Assembly (NCBI GenBank): GCA_014898415.1
Contig: RCTD01000028.1
Span: 836,120-900,119, forward strand
Direction: 5' to 3'
DNA: 64,000 nucleotides
Origin: Stromatinia cepivora
Lineage: Eukaryota > Ascomycota > Leotiomycetes > Helotiales > Sclerotiniaceae
Part shown: one piece after another, positions 50,022 through 61,495 of the stretch
How the letters are laid out: every line of letters begins with the position of its first letter
Numbering within the stretch: position 1 is the first letter of the stretch
Program-made: the position numbers and the translations under genes
The notes under the pieces: generated by a model
The model's database searches: none
What the model saw: only the letters and a program-made list of their open reading frames with translations
What the model was told of the DNA's origin: nothing

Positions 50022-50524
50022 TCAAACGGCAAATTGCAGCTCTAGAACATCACTGAAACCGGGCAGACTCGACTGTAAGGCTGGATAAGTATCGTTGTCC
50101 TTTCTTACGTATGCAGCCTCCCGCATTGCCAAGCCACTTGAAGACCAGCAAACACTTACAGAGATTTGATTCTCAATCACTGACGGTGCAGCATTTTCTT
50201 CTAAAATAGTCCAACGAAAGAGTCTTGCTGTGTAGGACCATATTTTAGTAATCACATGTCGAAGTGATGGACTGTACAACTCATCAAATCCACTGGCGCT
50301 GCTTCATTCCTCACTTCCGGCGCCAACAATTTTAAATAACTTCAAAGATGCGACCTAATTTCTGACCACCCCTTACCACTGTTGTTTCGATACAAAACAT
50401 CTGATTGGCAGAACCAGGTATCTGGAATTGCTTGGTGCCAGCATGCAATACAACACTTCCGCACTAACCTTCCAGTTTCTTCAATCATGTCCCTATTGAG
50501 TACCACACCGAACAATGTCATCAC
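50022..50524 (-). other. Coding-like blocks, possible small multi-exon gene
   Basis: On the minus strand, ATG at 50524 opens MMTLFGVVLNRDMIEETG, followed by a GTTAGT donor and a TTCCAG acceptor. A second block reads LVLPIRCFVSKQQ to a GTAAGG donor. A third block (FDELYSPSLRHVITKIW) runs to a perfect GTAAGT at about 50160, and a TTACAG acceptor starts a final block SSLPGFSDVLEL to TGA. Phases can be made to join, giving about 100 residues. No family recognised and branch sites are weak, so it may be a relic. Confidence 0.3.
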
Positions 50525-53500
50525 TTTGATGTACCCTGCTTATCCTGTCCTCGTATTTTGGGGTAAGGTGGTTAAGAAAGAGGCTTCTCACTCGTGTCAT
50601 CATATGTAACTTTAAGTTTTCTCGTGGTTGGTCAATATCCAATACCGAATTCCTGGAACGAAGGATTCCATCCCTGCCGGAGGAGCTTTGAATGAATAGT
50701 CAGCCGGCCCAACATTTGCCCTTCAAAAATATGATTGGGAGCCGTGCGAAATCTAGAATCCGCCTGTTATGCATAAAAGCTCGTGGCATGTCTAATTGGT
50801 GTGGCTGGACGCCAATAGTTTAATTGGTGCATGCTCGGCATGTCAGCAATTCGCAATCATCGGTTCGCACCGCGCTTAGCCAAGGGGAGAACGTCGGTGA
50901 GGATGTCAGCATTATCATCAATTCAGCCCTGCAGTCTGGTGTAACCATTGTTTAGTGCACCACTAAACTTTACCGGAGAAGATTCTCTCCCCGAGAGTAC
51001 CAGCTGAAAGAAGATCACGGTCCGAAGATACTTACTTCTCCAATGTACATCATACCCAACCCTATCTGTAATTGATTCGTGCCCAACTACTACATGGGTA
51101 TTCTACAAACCAACAGACACGACTTCTTTTACAGAACTCTGACTAATCGCACAATGCTTCAAGCATTCTATTCAGACCATCTAGCGTGTGTCAGATATTA
51201 CCCCCACACTAGCCTTTGTAATCTACAAGCAATGAAGATAGCCATCCTATCGGATGATACAGGGATCCGGGCTCAATCCGCATTTCTTAAAGCCATGTGG
51301 ATGTCTCTCCAAAAACATGCAAAACAATCTATTCATTCATGCAAAAATGACATCCCCATTCCTGAACATTTACCCATTCTCTTTGACAAGAATCTATAGC
51401 TAGTGACCAAAATAATTACAATGAGCATCGCCGACCTTTCATCTGACTCATCTTCCGGCTTACGCAGCACAATACCAACACAGTATACACACACCACTTT
51501 AAACAATCTTTAACACCGCATCTCCATCCAGGGCCGACCTGACCGTACGCCTCTCACCGCTGGACAAATCGCACCATATCCATACCTACGCATCATAATT
51601 CACAATAGAACATGTGGAGTACTCCCAACAAGAAAGACAACAAGGGAAAAACACTCGGGACCTCGACTCCCTCCGCCAAACTTCACCGACTGCATCGCTG
51701 GCCCCCCAACACACACGCGGCTTGTCTCCTTCCCATCACGAAGAATGTGCAAATATGCAGCCGCATTCCGTCTTTCTGGTTTTCGGTTGTAAGGTTATTA
51801 ATAGTTAGTCTTTCCGAATATTTGGGTGGGAATTCTACTATCTCTTGGCGCTTCTGCGGAAATGATGGAATTGCTGGAAATGCTTATTTGGAGCGTGGTT
51901 GCGGTATAGTATAGTACAATACAGTAGGCTAAATATTGGTAGCTTTTCTCGGAGAATATGTATGTATGAATGTATGTATAGGTGAAGAAAAAAGACACGT
52001 CAATACTATTCTCGCAATACTCACTCGTATATGACGAGACGATTTGATCATTGGCCACACTAGTGTCCGCCCTCGTGGGTTTCATGAAGAAACGAAAAAT
52101 GAAAATGATGCGTCTCAGTATCCTACCATCTCACTGGTATTGTATTGTGGATACCTACCACTTAGTACATCTTTCCAATACCAAATACAATAATCGGGAA
52201 ATACTTGAAACGCATGTTGTTCTGACTTGGTTATACTTCTTTCCCCATAATCACTTATCGAGTGAATCATTCGTATCCGGTTTTGCATTTTTATCTAGAT
52301 AATGCTGCATACCTATTAGAGTAAAGCTCAATTTCCATTCCATGTCTCCGTTGTGGAAAGTGTGGGATAGCTGGCTGGATGAATGGTATGAGATGTTCGT
52401 TGGGAGGGGCATTCTATTTGTGGTATAGTTTATACTTTTATGGATGTAGAATGGATATGCGGTGGATGAAATAGGTGGGTTGAATGGTATGAGATGAGTT
52501 GGATGAGATAGATGGATGAATGGAAAGTGGGTTGGTGCTGTGCAGGGTTGATATTGGAGCTGGATGGATTAAAATGGAGAAAAATATCTTACAATAGTTT
52601 GTGGGATGCAATATTTGCAGCGCTTGAGGTATGCGTTTATGAGGGGGTAGGGTAAGAATTAAGGGTCAGTAAGATGGCTTGGTTGTTGAATTATTCATTT
52701 TTGTCTGTAATTTTTCGTGGGAGGGAGAAATATGGAATTGAGGGACAGGATGGGTATGAAGAAATATGGTGGTATGTGGAAAACTCCGAAAAGTTTAAAG
52801 AGATAAATACCTAGATATAAAGTTCTATACTAGTCTCCTCACTCCATTCTTCCCATGACTCTTTCTCCTTCTTCTTCATCTTCTTCCTCCTCGCTGTCTC
52901 GAGTTTAACATCTTGGAATTCAAATAAATACTTCATCTCCTCCACAAGCTCACCAAGAACTCCCCTATCTCTCCTCCTTTAATACAATCCAAATCCAAGT
53001 TCCGCAATCTCCTGAATAGGGTTTTTACACCTTGGAAATTAGGGAAGGGGGAGATTCTCAATGTTCATCACACAGGTGTGGGAGAAGAAAAAAGCTTATC
53101 ACATAGTACCAAAGGGGGTTGCGAAGTTGCGATAATATACTACCTCCTACTTTTGCAAGTCTTTTATTTGGGCGATAAAGCTATCCTAGCTCTATTAAAT
53201 TGTAGTTCTGATTTTTTATGTTTTAATGGCCGCATAGCTGCACTGCGCAACACTTTACAAATTTTAGACTAGATATAATGAAAGGCCTTTTCCGTGTACC
53301 GTTGAAGTTATAAAAAGTAAATATGTCAAGGGGATTCTGAAGTCTATCTATCATCATCATTTTTTTTAGTAAGAATATAGAACTTTGAGAAATAAGAAGC
53401 AGAATGAGTTACCGTGCAGTACTGGCATAGCACTCTATCGAAGTAAATGTGCTCCGACATGGAGCTGATATATCCAATGCAAGGAAAAATTGCAGAGATA

Positions 53501-54002
53501 GATTCTTGTATTTTTGGGAAAATGTTACCTGTTCCCATCTGATTTCTCTCGTATTTCTCTCCTTTGGCGACTCAAATCTTGTGTACATGAATTTCTGAAC
53601 TTCTTATCGGGAAAATATCCTTCGATTCTTAGCATTGCATTTCCTGAACATTTCTGCTTTAAGTAATTGAGAATATACACGACAATCTACCTCCCAATTT
53701 ATACCCATACAATACACCATTTCCAAAACATCATATCAGCACGTCCATAACCTCTCGCTCCTGCTCATCATTTCCCTCTTTCACCTCCTCAGTAGTATCC
53801 AAGTGCAACTATCCCCTCTCCCTCAATTACCTTACCTCCACTATTTCCTTTGTCCCCTCATCCTCCCCACGACATTTCCCATCTACCCACATTTCTCCTC
53901 ACACCTTTTCTTCGCCCCTTCCTATCCCTAACTTTACTCTCCACTCCTTCCACCCAACCTCACTCCTCCCTCCACCCCTCTCGTTACCCCACCTTACCCT
54001 AA
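50525..54002. other. Intergenic DNA, no supported gene
   Basis: Open frames at 51079-51399 (106 codons) and 51612-51914 (100 codons) have no domain, and neighbouring frames are similarly open. 52360-52560 is rich in tandem TGGATGAAT/GGTATGAGAT words. 53690-54000 is strongly pyrimidine-rich. Confidence 0.45.
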
Positions 54003-54227
54003 TTATTCCCCCTCTCCCTCTGCAGCCTTCACCTTTTCCTCATCCTCCTGAGCTTTCCTCTCACAATCAGGACACAACTCCTGAAATCTAACGTCTTCCG
54101 TTTCATACGACGGACACTGTTGCGAAAACGCCGGCAATTTAGATTTACAATCTTGATTTTGTTTATGCGTAAAAGTGTCGGGGTTCTCATGACCGCATCT
54201 GTAGGCCATAAACCATTCTTTGCACAT
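54003..54227 (-). CDS. Small cysteine-rich putative zinc-binding protein, 74 aa
   Basis: Single exon with ATG at 54227 in the context AAAAAAATG. Cysteines lie at residues 2, 11, 27, 38, 52 and 55, with CGH at 11-13 and CPDC at 52-55, so two metal sites are plausible. The C-terminal 18 residues are acidic and lysine-rich. No signal peptide, so it is not a typical secreted effector. Small proteins beginning MCK with a CGH word are common in ascomycete annotations, but I know of no assigned function. The strongly pyrimidine-rich DNA downstream is the 3' flank. Confidence 0.7.
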   Translation of the reverse strand: MCKEWFMAYRCGHENPDTFTHKQNQDCKSKLPAFSQQCPSYETEDVRFQELCPDCERKAQEDEEKVKAAEGEGE

Positions 54228-55559
54228 TTTTTTAGAGGGACCGGGGGAGGGGGTTGGCGGTCGTTGAGGGGTTGAGGGTTGAGATGATGGTGTGTTAGTA
54301 AAGTTTGGTGCGTGTTTAATAGAGGAGGAGTTGCTCTGTGCGAGTCAGGATTTGTTAGGCTATGGTTATCTTTATTTTCTTCGTAGTTGACTTGGGATTT
54401 GCTTCGGGTGGTGGCGGTGCTATTTTCTTTGGAAAATCGTATGTGTATACTTCTGAACGGTGCGTTGCCTCTGATCTTGTATCTCCGAAGAACAAAGGAA
54501 TTTAAAATAGAGTGTGATTATTTGATCGTGTGTGAACTTGAGAACTTGAGAACTTGATGATGGAGTTTACTTAACAAAGGATATAGGATTTCTTTTCATG
54601 GGATGTTTCAAAAGAGAGTAGTAAGTTTCATGAAGTTCGAAGGATTAATAAAAGCATTTTGAGAGGTGATTCACTGAGTTAGAATCATGATTCTGATATT
54701 AAGAAGGAAACTAATTCCCAGCCACTACTTTGACATGGTGGGATTTGATTATGATGAATATATAAAAGTTGAGAAATTGTTCATTCACGCACCCATCAAA
54801 TGAATTTTCAGGAATATCAAACTTTGAATCAGATAGAGTCTTCCTTCAAATCATGAGCTTTAATGATTCGCACTTTCACTCGATCCTGTTCTACTGTTCC
54901 TTCCCCAGGGTGTACGTAGCCTTGGAGGCGTACCTTTTTCAAAATATCAATCCTGGAGTCGTCTCAATGAACAGTACGATGACATATAACTGTGTCATTT
55001 TTTTCAATCACAGCCTGTGTATGGCTAAGTAGATTGGGATCGCTCTTGGAAAGTTTGTAGTAACTAGGCATGTCTTGATGCCTTGCACCGCATCGTGAAG
55101 TCAGAGATTGGCATTGAATCAAGTTATGGTTCTTCATACAACGACAAGTAGCTCAAATACAAGAATGTTGATATCAAATATGGCGCATCCTCCGCATCTT
55201 CCATTATTTCCGTCCTCATGGCGACACGTAGCTCCAATGAAAGTTATACCTTCGTCAGAATCGCCATACGGCGTTCATGTAATCCATTGTCTTCAATCTC
55301 ATAATCTAAAAATGCAATTGCAAACCTGTAACTGCACCTATTTTGCACTCGCATTCCATCTACATCTCATCAAGAATAATCTTGTATCGCTTTCGGAGGT
55401 GCTCATCTGTTGCTCGTAGGAAATCTGCCATAAAAGGCAAGGATTCCTTCAGCGACTGCAGGCCATCGGAAGTGTCTTGATCGGTTCTACCTTGTAGCCA
55501 TTAACTGAAAATGCCCAACGTGGCAGTGAATAATAAGACTCGAGCGTGCTGATTGATAC
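54228..55559. other. Intergenic DNA
   Basis: Upstream flank of the 74-aa gene, including a G-rich tract at 54235-54290. Frames of 87-103 codons near 54769-55419 are unsupported. Confidence 0.45.
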
Positions 55560-56115
55560 GATCGCTGTTGCCCTTTTACCTTCGTCTTGTCCAGTGCTTT
55601 ATATGCATTATTTGATAATTTTATATATTTTATATAGATCTTTGCTTTATTATATAAACTTTTAATCCCAAATAAATTTATAAAAATTGATATAACAAGA
55701 AAATTTAATATTTTCATTGCTTCGTAAAACATTATAAAGGATTTTGAATTGGAATTTTGAAATTTTTATATAATAATTAAAAACTTATATACAAAATATT
55801 TTTCTTTAAATTATATTGATATTTAAAATAGATTGATGATATTATCTATATTTTATAATATCAAAAATATTACTGTATTAATATATAATAAAAACGAATT
55901 CTAATATATTCTTAAAACAAAATCATACATTTTTATTGATATTATTTAATAAAAAAATTGATAAATCTATTTCACAATTTTTAAGATTTACAAAATACAA
56001 ATTCTTTTTGTTAATCTTGATATCAAATAAAATTGTAATATCTTTTGATATTATTACTACCTTTACAATCATATTATATATCTTGTCTGTATCATCTGAT
56101 GAATTTTTAGAACAA
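55560..56115. other. Small AT-rich, RIP-like island
   Basis: The composition drops abruptly near 55600 and recovers near 56110, with long runs of A/T and frequent TATAT. Reading from the right, an open minus-strand frame crosses the boundary at 56267-55923 with an ordinary N-terminal half (MGASKKLRAAGGHQLHSVRS), so the island seems to have eaten into a formerly coding or repeated sequence. No transposon motif is recognisable. Confidence 0.5.
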
Positions 56116-56650
56116 ACTAAGATATGTTTTATTGGGTTGAAACCATCCAATGCTCCAATTCTGGTGAAATAAACTTCTTGAGTATGAGATCCATGAACAG
56201 AGATATCGCTTCGAACCGAATGAAGCTGATGACCCCCGGCAGCTCGTAATTTCTTGGATGCTCCCATAGGCTAGGGGAATTCGATCTGGAATCCCCAAAA
56301 TGCTTGCTGCTCAGGTTATTTCCGATGGAACTGCGTTTACGTGGCTCATTTTCGATTGCATCGGGTGTGAATTTGACTATCTAAAGAGGCTTCCAACGCA
56401 AAGTTGCCAGGTATCTCGTTGAATAGCATAGGTTTAAAATTGATTGACTTGCTATGGGTGGACGAATTGTGTTGTGGAAGTGAATGCTTTAATTTGAACT
56501 GATCATAAACAGCAGAATGATTAATAAATTTATTTATTCTTCCTTGCTGTTCTCATTGATCGAGATGCGTGGAGTAGTTGATGGGGTCCCATTGATGGGG
56601 TAACCAACAAAGAAGATAAGTTAGTACGTGGAGTTTTGGGATGGTCTTGC
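56116..56650. other. Normal-composition DNA next to the AT-rich island
   Basis: Two overlapping minus-strand frames (start near 56267 and 56298) are equally open, and neither resembles a family I know. The rest shows nothing. Confidence 0.4.
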
Positions 56651-56857
56651 CTACTTAGACCACTTGTCATGCATCGTGGTATTCCCCGCAGTGGCATTCC
56701 AGTTGGGCTCAAGCTTGATTGCTGCATTATAATGCATGTTGGCAATATCACTCATGTTTGCATTTCGATTGAGTTTGAGGTTGAGCAAAAGTTTAATTTC
56801 CTCATCGATGTCTTCAGTCTCAGGACCGGGATCCATATCAGGCACAGGGGTAGACAT
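56651..56857 (-). CDS. Hypothetical small acidic protein, 68 aa
   Basis: ATG at 56857 (MSTPVPDMDPGPETEDIDEE) to TAG at 56651. The N-terminal third is acidic; the rest (IKLLLNLKLNRNANMSDIAN) looks helical and ends in HDKWSK. It could be complete, or the first exon of a longer gene, because TAAGTAGGCAAG overlaps a GTAGGC donor-like word and a TACTAACT branch-like site follows near 56610. No family assigned. Confidence 0.45.
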   Translation of the reverse strand: MSTPVPDMDPGPETEDIDEEIKLLLNLKLNRNANMSDIANMHYNAAIKLEPNWNATAGNTTMHDKWSK

Positions 56858-57526
56858 AAGTTGTTCATATCCATGGATCGTTCTTGGCGCCGTCGGATTT
56901 TCGAAGATACTTCGCGTTATTTCCAGATAATTCTTCTTTTCTTTTCATCATCATAAATTATCATAGAGTTCACTAGTCTTCTAATATACAAGAAAGGAAT
57001 GGAATAGAAAAGAAATGATCGGACAAATATGAAAGAGGTGTTTTGCAAAGAGAGTGTTGTCGACGCGTGGAAATCCCTAATATATTTTTGATTTTTATTC
57101 GGGTTGGTTGATCAATTATCGGAATGAAATTGTTAAAGTCACGGAGAGTTATAGAGATAGATTGATTCAGGGCTTGTTTCTCTTCCCCTTTCAAATAACA
57201 TTATTCTAGATCAATGGATGGTTTGCTGGTCCAAGGATCTGATGATTCTTAGAGAGATACTACCAATTTGCCAATTTGATGGTGATACCAAAGTGTCTGC
57301 AAAGAAGTTGTGAAAGTAAATAGAATTGACTGGAACTACCGGATGACTGGATTAGGACCTAAGGTCCTGTCAAGTCAGGTCGCTGAATCAGATAACTATT
57401 GGTGGTCCTATCTTTCAGAACTATCACTAAAATGATGATAATGAGTGAATAAGAATGGAAAAGCAGACGGCCACAACCACTATGTTAAATCGAGCTAGCC
57501 TGCTCTGGTAACTTACGATGATCTTC
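56858..57526. other. Intergenic DNA
   Basis: Flank between the 68-aa frame and the O-methyltransferase pseudogene. One 73-codon minus-strand frame at 56973-57194 is unsupported. Confidence 0.45.
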
Positions 57527-58764
57527 TCAAGCTTGCCCATCACCAGCCTTGTATACCTCTACTAGCTCCAAGCCGACTTCCTCGAATATTCCCTTCCATT
57601 CTTGAAGGGATCGCACCTTGCCACAAATTGTGAGTAGCGCTAAATCGATCCAGTAGGCGGTCCATGACCCATCTACTGTCACCTAGTCGAGTAGGAGCAT
57701 ATCGCCGACTACGAGCCGCGAGTCCGGGCCCATAGCTGACACGGTGTTCTTGAGCATAGGCACGACTAGTTTGTCAGGAAAATCGTGGAGAACACGACGC
57801 ATGAAGTAGACATGGGCATCTAAGAACGTGGTTTGAGTCCCCTCCCTTGGGGTACAAATTTGGTAGAATATACTTACTTTTGATAGGCTGCGGCCTCAAC
57901 ATATCATATGACATTGCCTCGATACCGGGGATACCCTCTGGTTTCAACGACCCGGCCACAACTGCGGGGTCCTGCAAGATGAGTTTGCCACCAAGTGGGC
58001 AATGGGTGCTGTATCTGTAGGAGGGATTGACCCCTGCTGCCGGCAATATCGACGACAAATGGACGCTCTAGATCCTCCTTGACCTGTGTCTCTAGGTCTT
58101 GGAATGGAAACAATCCTAGAATCGGGAAATTCTTATCTGAATTCTCCAGCGCAAAGTCTGCCAACTGTCGTTGTTGAGGATCCATATCGAGTGTCTCATA
58201 ATACGTCTTTCCTTCATGGCCCATGGCAAAGGAGAAGGGGCTTTGAGTCGCATCACTTAGGCTGTCTGCGGACTTATGCGGTTCTCACGTAGTCGGGGAG
58301 AGCCCCTACTGCCCGGATGTTGTCGAACAATGTGCTGGTGAATCCACCGAGCAAGGTTGGGGCAGATTGACGAGAGAGCTCGTTATGCATATACACATCT
58401 CGCTCTGTCTCTTCAGCGATCCCGTTGGTGACAAGAACCCGCATTGTTCTGGTAATAAGAGACGTGTCCACCTCAGGAGATCTAGCGAGATCAGCGGCTG
58501 CACGCTCCCACTCGTAGGCAGTTTCTCAAGCGCATTGATGCGAATGAGGACAAACAAAGCTGCTAAGACGTTGACATCTTCAATAAACCTGGTCATCTTG
58601 TCATAGGGATCTTCAAGAACAGCTTGAAGGTCTTTGGTGCATTGAAGCAAAGAGTGGCGGCCAGCCGGTGACCTGTCATAGGCATTCAAGCTCCTGATCA
58701 GAGAGTTGAGTTCTGCCGAAGCACCATTAATGGTTGCCGTGCTAATTGTGGTGATGCTAGCCAT
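57527..58764 (-). pseudogene. O-methyltransferase pseudogene (fungal plant-type OMT family)
   Basis: Read from ATG at 58764 (MASITTIST). The N-terminal dimerisation region is followed by DTSLITRTMRVLVTNGIAEE, then SPFSFAMGHEGKTYYE, SAM motif FVVDIAGSRGQ, LILQDPAVV, YFMRRVLHDFPD (catalytic-His region) and a terminal KVRSLQEWKGIFEEVGLELV, the order of SAM-dependent O-methyltransferases that modify small aromatic metabolites. One intron at 57877-57820 has GTAAGT. The reading frame shifts three times, near 58505, 58285 and 58000, and TAG interrupts the C-terminus at 57683-57685. The substrate-binding and catalytic parts are otherwise well kept, so loss is recent. Base composition is normal, and the breaks are mainly indels, unlike RIP. 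Sequencing error could explain some shifts. Confidence 0.85.
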
Positions 58765-59496
58765 GATGGTGACTCTCTCAAAAGATAGGTATAGACCTTG
58801 TTTCCCAGTGACAAATTGTTGGTACATAGCCTCTCATGATTTTGTTATCATGGACTGTATTATCTTAAAGAAATCGACTCTCAATTTTGTGTTTGGAAAT
58901 TAGATCATCGGGTTGGCCACCGAAGCTCAACAATTTGAGGAAGTGCTCCGGATTCTGAATACTACACTCATTTCTTATCTTCCAGGATCCCTGTTTGTTA
59001 AGACTACTCGTAGGCGTGTTACACGGCATTGGGGGCAAAGTAAGTTGGTCATATTGCAATGTGTTTACCAAGTTCGGAGAACGGCTGGATGGAGGCATTT
59101 TGCAGGTACTCGCTGAAGGGGCTACTAACTATTAAAGGTTCAGGTTCTACGATATAGATCCTTCGATATATGCTGAATTCTCTTAGAAGTGGAAGGGCTG
59201 TAGTACAGATCTGCATATACCAGGGTATGTCATGGTTATGCAGTGTAAATTACTATAACTGCATCGATTACCCCCATATAATTTTTGCCAGACATTTCAG
59301 ATGGGTTGCATACAATATCTAGTATATTTTAGTCGAGATCACATACCGCATCAGTGTATAGCGTCTAATGACTACATTGCATCATGAAAAAACCGTAAAC
59401 TTCTCATATTATTAATCGCTTGGGGACCTCAGGTGGACTTTAGTGATCAATATGTGTGCACATGGACTAGAAAGAAGAAACAAGATTCAAATACCT
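58765..59496. other. Intergenic DNA
   Basis: Upstream flank of the O-methyltransferase pseudogene. No supported frame. Confidence 0.45.
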
Positions 59497-59745
59497 GACT
59501 AAACTCAACTTGGGACAAGATTTGCAGTGTCTCATGCAGAGATATCTTAGCAGCTGACGTAGCAGTACACAGTGACATGCAAATGGCTGCAAAACTAGAG
59601 CCCTTCCCCGATCTTGATATATCCGACAGGGAATTTATCTTAGGCATCTGCATACCCCTCTCTAACTTCATGGCCAGCGCCACTGACATCGAAAATATAA
59701 GTTCTTTTGCATTGGCCATTTACATGTCTGTAGCACGGCAGCAAG
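59497..59745 (+). other. Coding-like fragment, unknown
   Basis: A plus-strand frame that follows a stop and has no early ATG reads LNSTWDKICSVSC and then FILGICIPLSNFMASATDIE with alternating hydrophobic residues. It looks like a piece of a helical enzyme. It is about 370 bp before the 459-aa gene in the same direction. It may be the leftover end of a lost neighbour. No family recognised. Confidence 0.3.
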
Positions 59746-60115
59746 AATGCAAGTGCGGGGTATTCTGTCACTCCCGAGCGAGATCATATGTCCCGCACCA
59801 CCCTAGAGGCCTCGGCAGTGCAGTACACTTCCTACACTACACTTGCCTAAACACTGATACCTATTGGAAAACCAGTTCAGCTACAATACAGGAGATCTAG
59901 CTCTTTTTGAGGACAGCAACGGGCCGGAAAAATACCATCAATACCAACATTAATTACCACACTGATAGACACGTCCGTGTTTTCCTATCCACTCAAGTAT
60001 TCAAATAGAATCAGTCGGAGTCTACTTCATAATTTGACACTGCAACTTGCTTCAATCGACCTTCATTTTTCCCCCTATTTTTATTCTCTAGGAGATTAAA
60101 CAGGAATTAGCGGCC
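59746..60115. promoter_or_regulatory. Upstream region of the 459-aa gene
   Basis: Leads into a pyrimidine-rich tract (CATTTTTCCCCCTATTTTTA near 60063) just before the start codon, as is usual for ascomycete promoters. No defined TATA box or operator was recognised. Confidence 0.4.
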
Positions 60116-61495
60116 ATGGATCACGAAGCTGGAGTTAATGATTATGAGGCTGGCAGGGAGAAGCTGATGGAGGATTTAGCTCTACTCCTAGACGATCTCG
60201 ATAGAGGTCGAGAGAGTCACATATTGGGGAGCTGCTCGACAGCTTGTGAGGCGATGTACAAGGAGACTCTTAGGCGTGGACTTGAGTCGCTAATCGGCAC
60301 CATCTTAATTGAAGACAGCAAAACCTGGGAATATGGGCGGCAAGTCATTCTTGCGCCTCAGGACACTGAGCGAAGGGCAGCGTCTCCGTGGGTTCGTTCT
60401 TGCTCAGAGTTACACGACGAGCTCATAAAGCGGTTTGGCCCACAGACCATCAATGCTGCTCGGCTGGGAACTGCTTCCATCATCGCAAACCATTACAATG
60501 GTGATAGACAGGCAATTTCTCACGTTAACAAGAAGGCGAGCTACATGCGTCACCGCCATGAAGCTAAGGTTGGAGCGGTCTGTTATCCTCAGTCTAGTCC
60601 GCTTGTTGCAGGCTGCTACCTGTGTGGGACACTCCCCTGTTCTTTAGCGCTCTCATCGTTCCTTCCTGTGGACAAAGCCATCCAGGCGGCGCACCTCTCA
60701 CACCTATCCGTATGCGACGACCATGGCAGCTTCACGCATGCAGACTATGACGTCCGGCTGCGCATGATTGCCCTTTCGGCCGGTGTGGCATACCAGTACG
60801 GCGGGAAAGTCATCAACATTTTCGTGGATGCAACAGCTCTACAAGCACTTGGAATCGGGATTGAGACAGCACTGTCTGTCGAGGCTGCCATGGCCTGGAG
60901 AGCTGTTAGCGGTTGCGCGACGGTGTACAGCAAATACAACTTCGAGGGGTGCGACCTTGAAGATGGCCTAACTACACCAATTTCCATGATGGCTACACAT
61001 GACCTGCTTGATTGGCGAAGCGATACAGCCGCTGGCAACCATGAGAACGGGGTCTCAGCGGTATATGGGCTCGGAATTGAGGCCGCATTTCACACCTATT
61101 TGGAAGCTCTCCTCAGGAGGGTACTCTCTGCTCCTCGGTTTGGCATATACGGTATTGGATCCATTATATATATGCATTTCACGGTTTCCCGATATGCTTC
61201 ATGGGAGTATCACGGCAAGCATGGACCGGCCTGTGATGGATGTGTAGACCTTCTCCGGTCAGCCACGGAAGGGGCTGGTCTCAAATGGGCACCAAAGCCG
61301 CCCCCTTGCAACTATGAAGATGGTGAAGAGGCACGAGAATGGGGTAGACTTTGGTCTGACCAATTCACAGACAGAGGACTGATGCAGGAAGCTATAAGCT
61401 GGTTTCAGTATCTAATCTCAACCGGAAAGATATGGCTATTCGATGTCTTAGTCGACGCGGTAGATCCAGTTGACGATGGCACTGATTGGGTGTAA
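60116..61495 (+). CDS. Unknown 459-aa protein, possible terpene-cyclase-like enzyme
   Basis: Intact single exon. ATG at 60116 has a strong context (GCGGCCATGG) and stops lie upstream. The protein is largely helical and soluble, with no signal peptide. The N-terminus is acidic (LALLLDDLDRG, 22-32). The middle has HLSVCDDHGSF (197-206). The most conserved-looking part is HDLLDWRSDTAAGNHENGVS (295-314), followed by hydrophobic helices and YHGKHGPACDGC (365-376). A DD pair about 95 residues before an H-D-L-x-D-x3-D string is reminiscent of the metal-binding DDxxD and NSE motifs of class I terpene synthases; this is inference from spacing and pattern only. I cannot assign the family. The neighbouring O-methyltransferase pseudogene fits a metabolite locus. 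Two close Cys pairs (YLCGTLPC; CDGC) are also noted. Confidence 0.85.
   Translation: MDHEAGVNDYEAGREKLMEDLALLLDDLDRGRESHILGSCSTACEAMYKETLRRGLESLIGTILIEDSKTWEYGRQVILAPQDTERRAASPWVRSCSELHDELIKRFGPQTINAARLGTASIIANHYNGDRQAISHVNKKASYMRHRHEAKVGAVCYPQSSPLVAGCYLCGTLPCSLALSSFLPVDKAIQAAHLSHLSVCDDHGSFTHADYDVRLRMIALSAGVAYQYGGKVINIFVDATALQALGIGIETALSVEAAMAWRAVSGCATVYSKYNFEGCDLEDGLTTPISMMATHDLLDWRSDTAAGNHENGVSAVYGLGIEAAFHTYLEALLRRVLSAPRFGIYGIGSIIYMHFTVSRYASWEYHGKHGPACDGCVDLLRSATEGAGLKWAPKPPPCNYEDGEEAREWGRLWSDQFTDRGLMQEAISWFQYLISTGKIWLFDVLVDAVDPVDDGTDWV

Noticed and set aside
51079..51399. 106-codon plus-strand gene
   Set aside because: The frame begins without ATG, has no recognisable motif, and lies in otherwise non-coding DNA.
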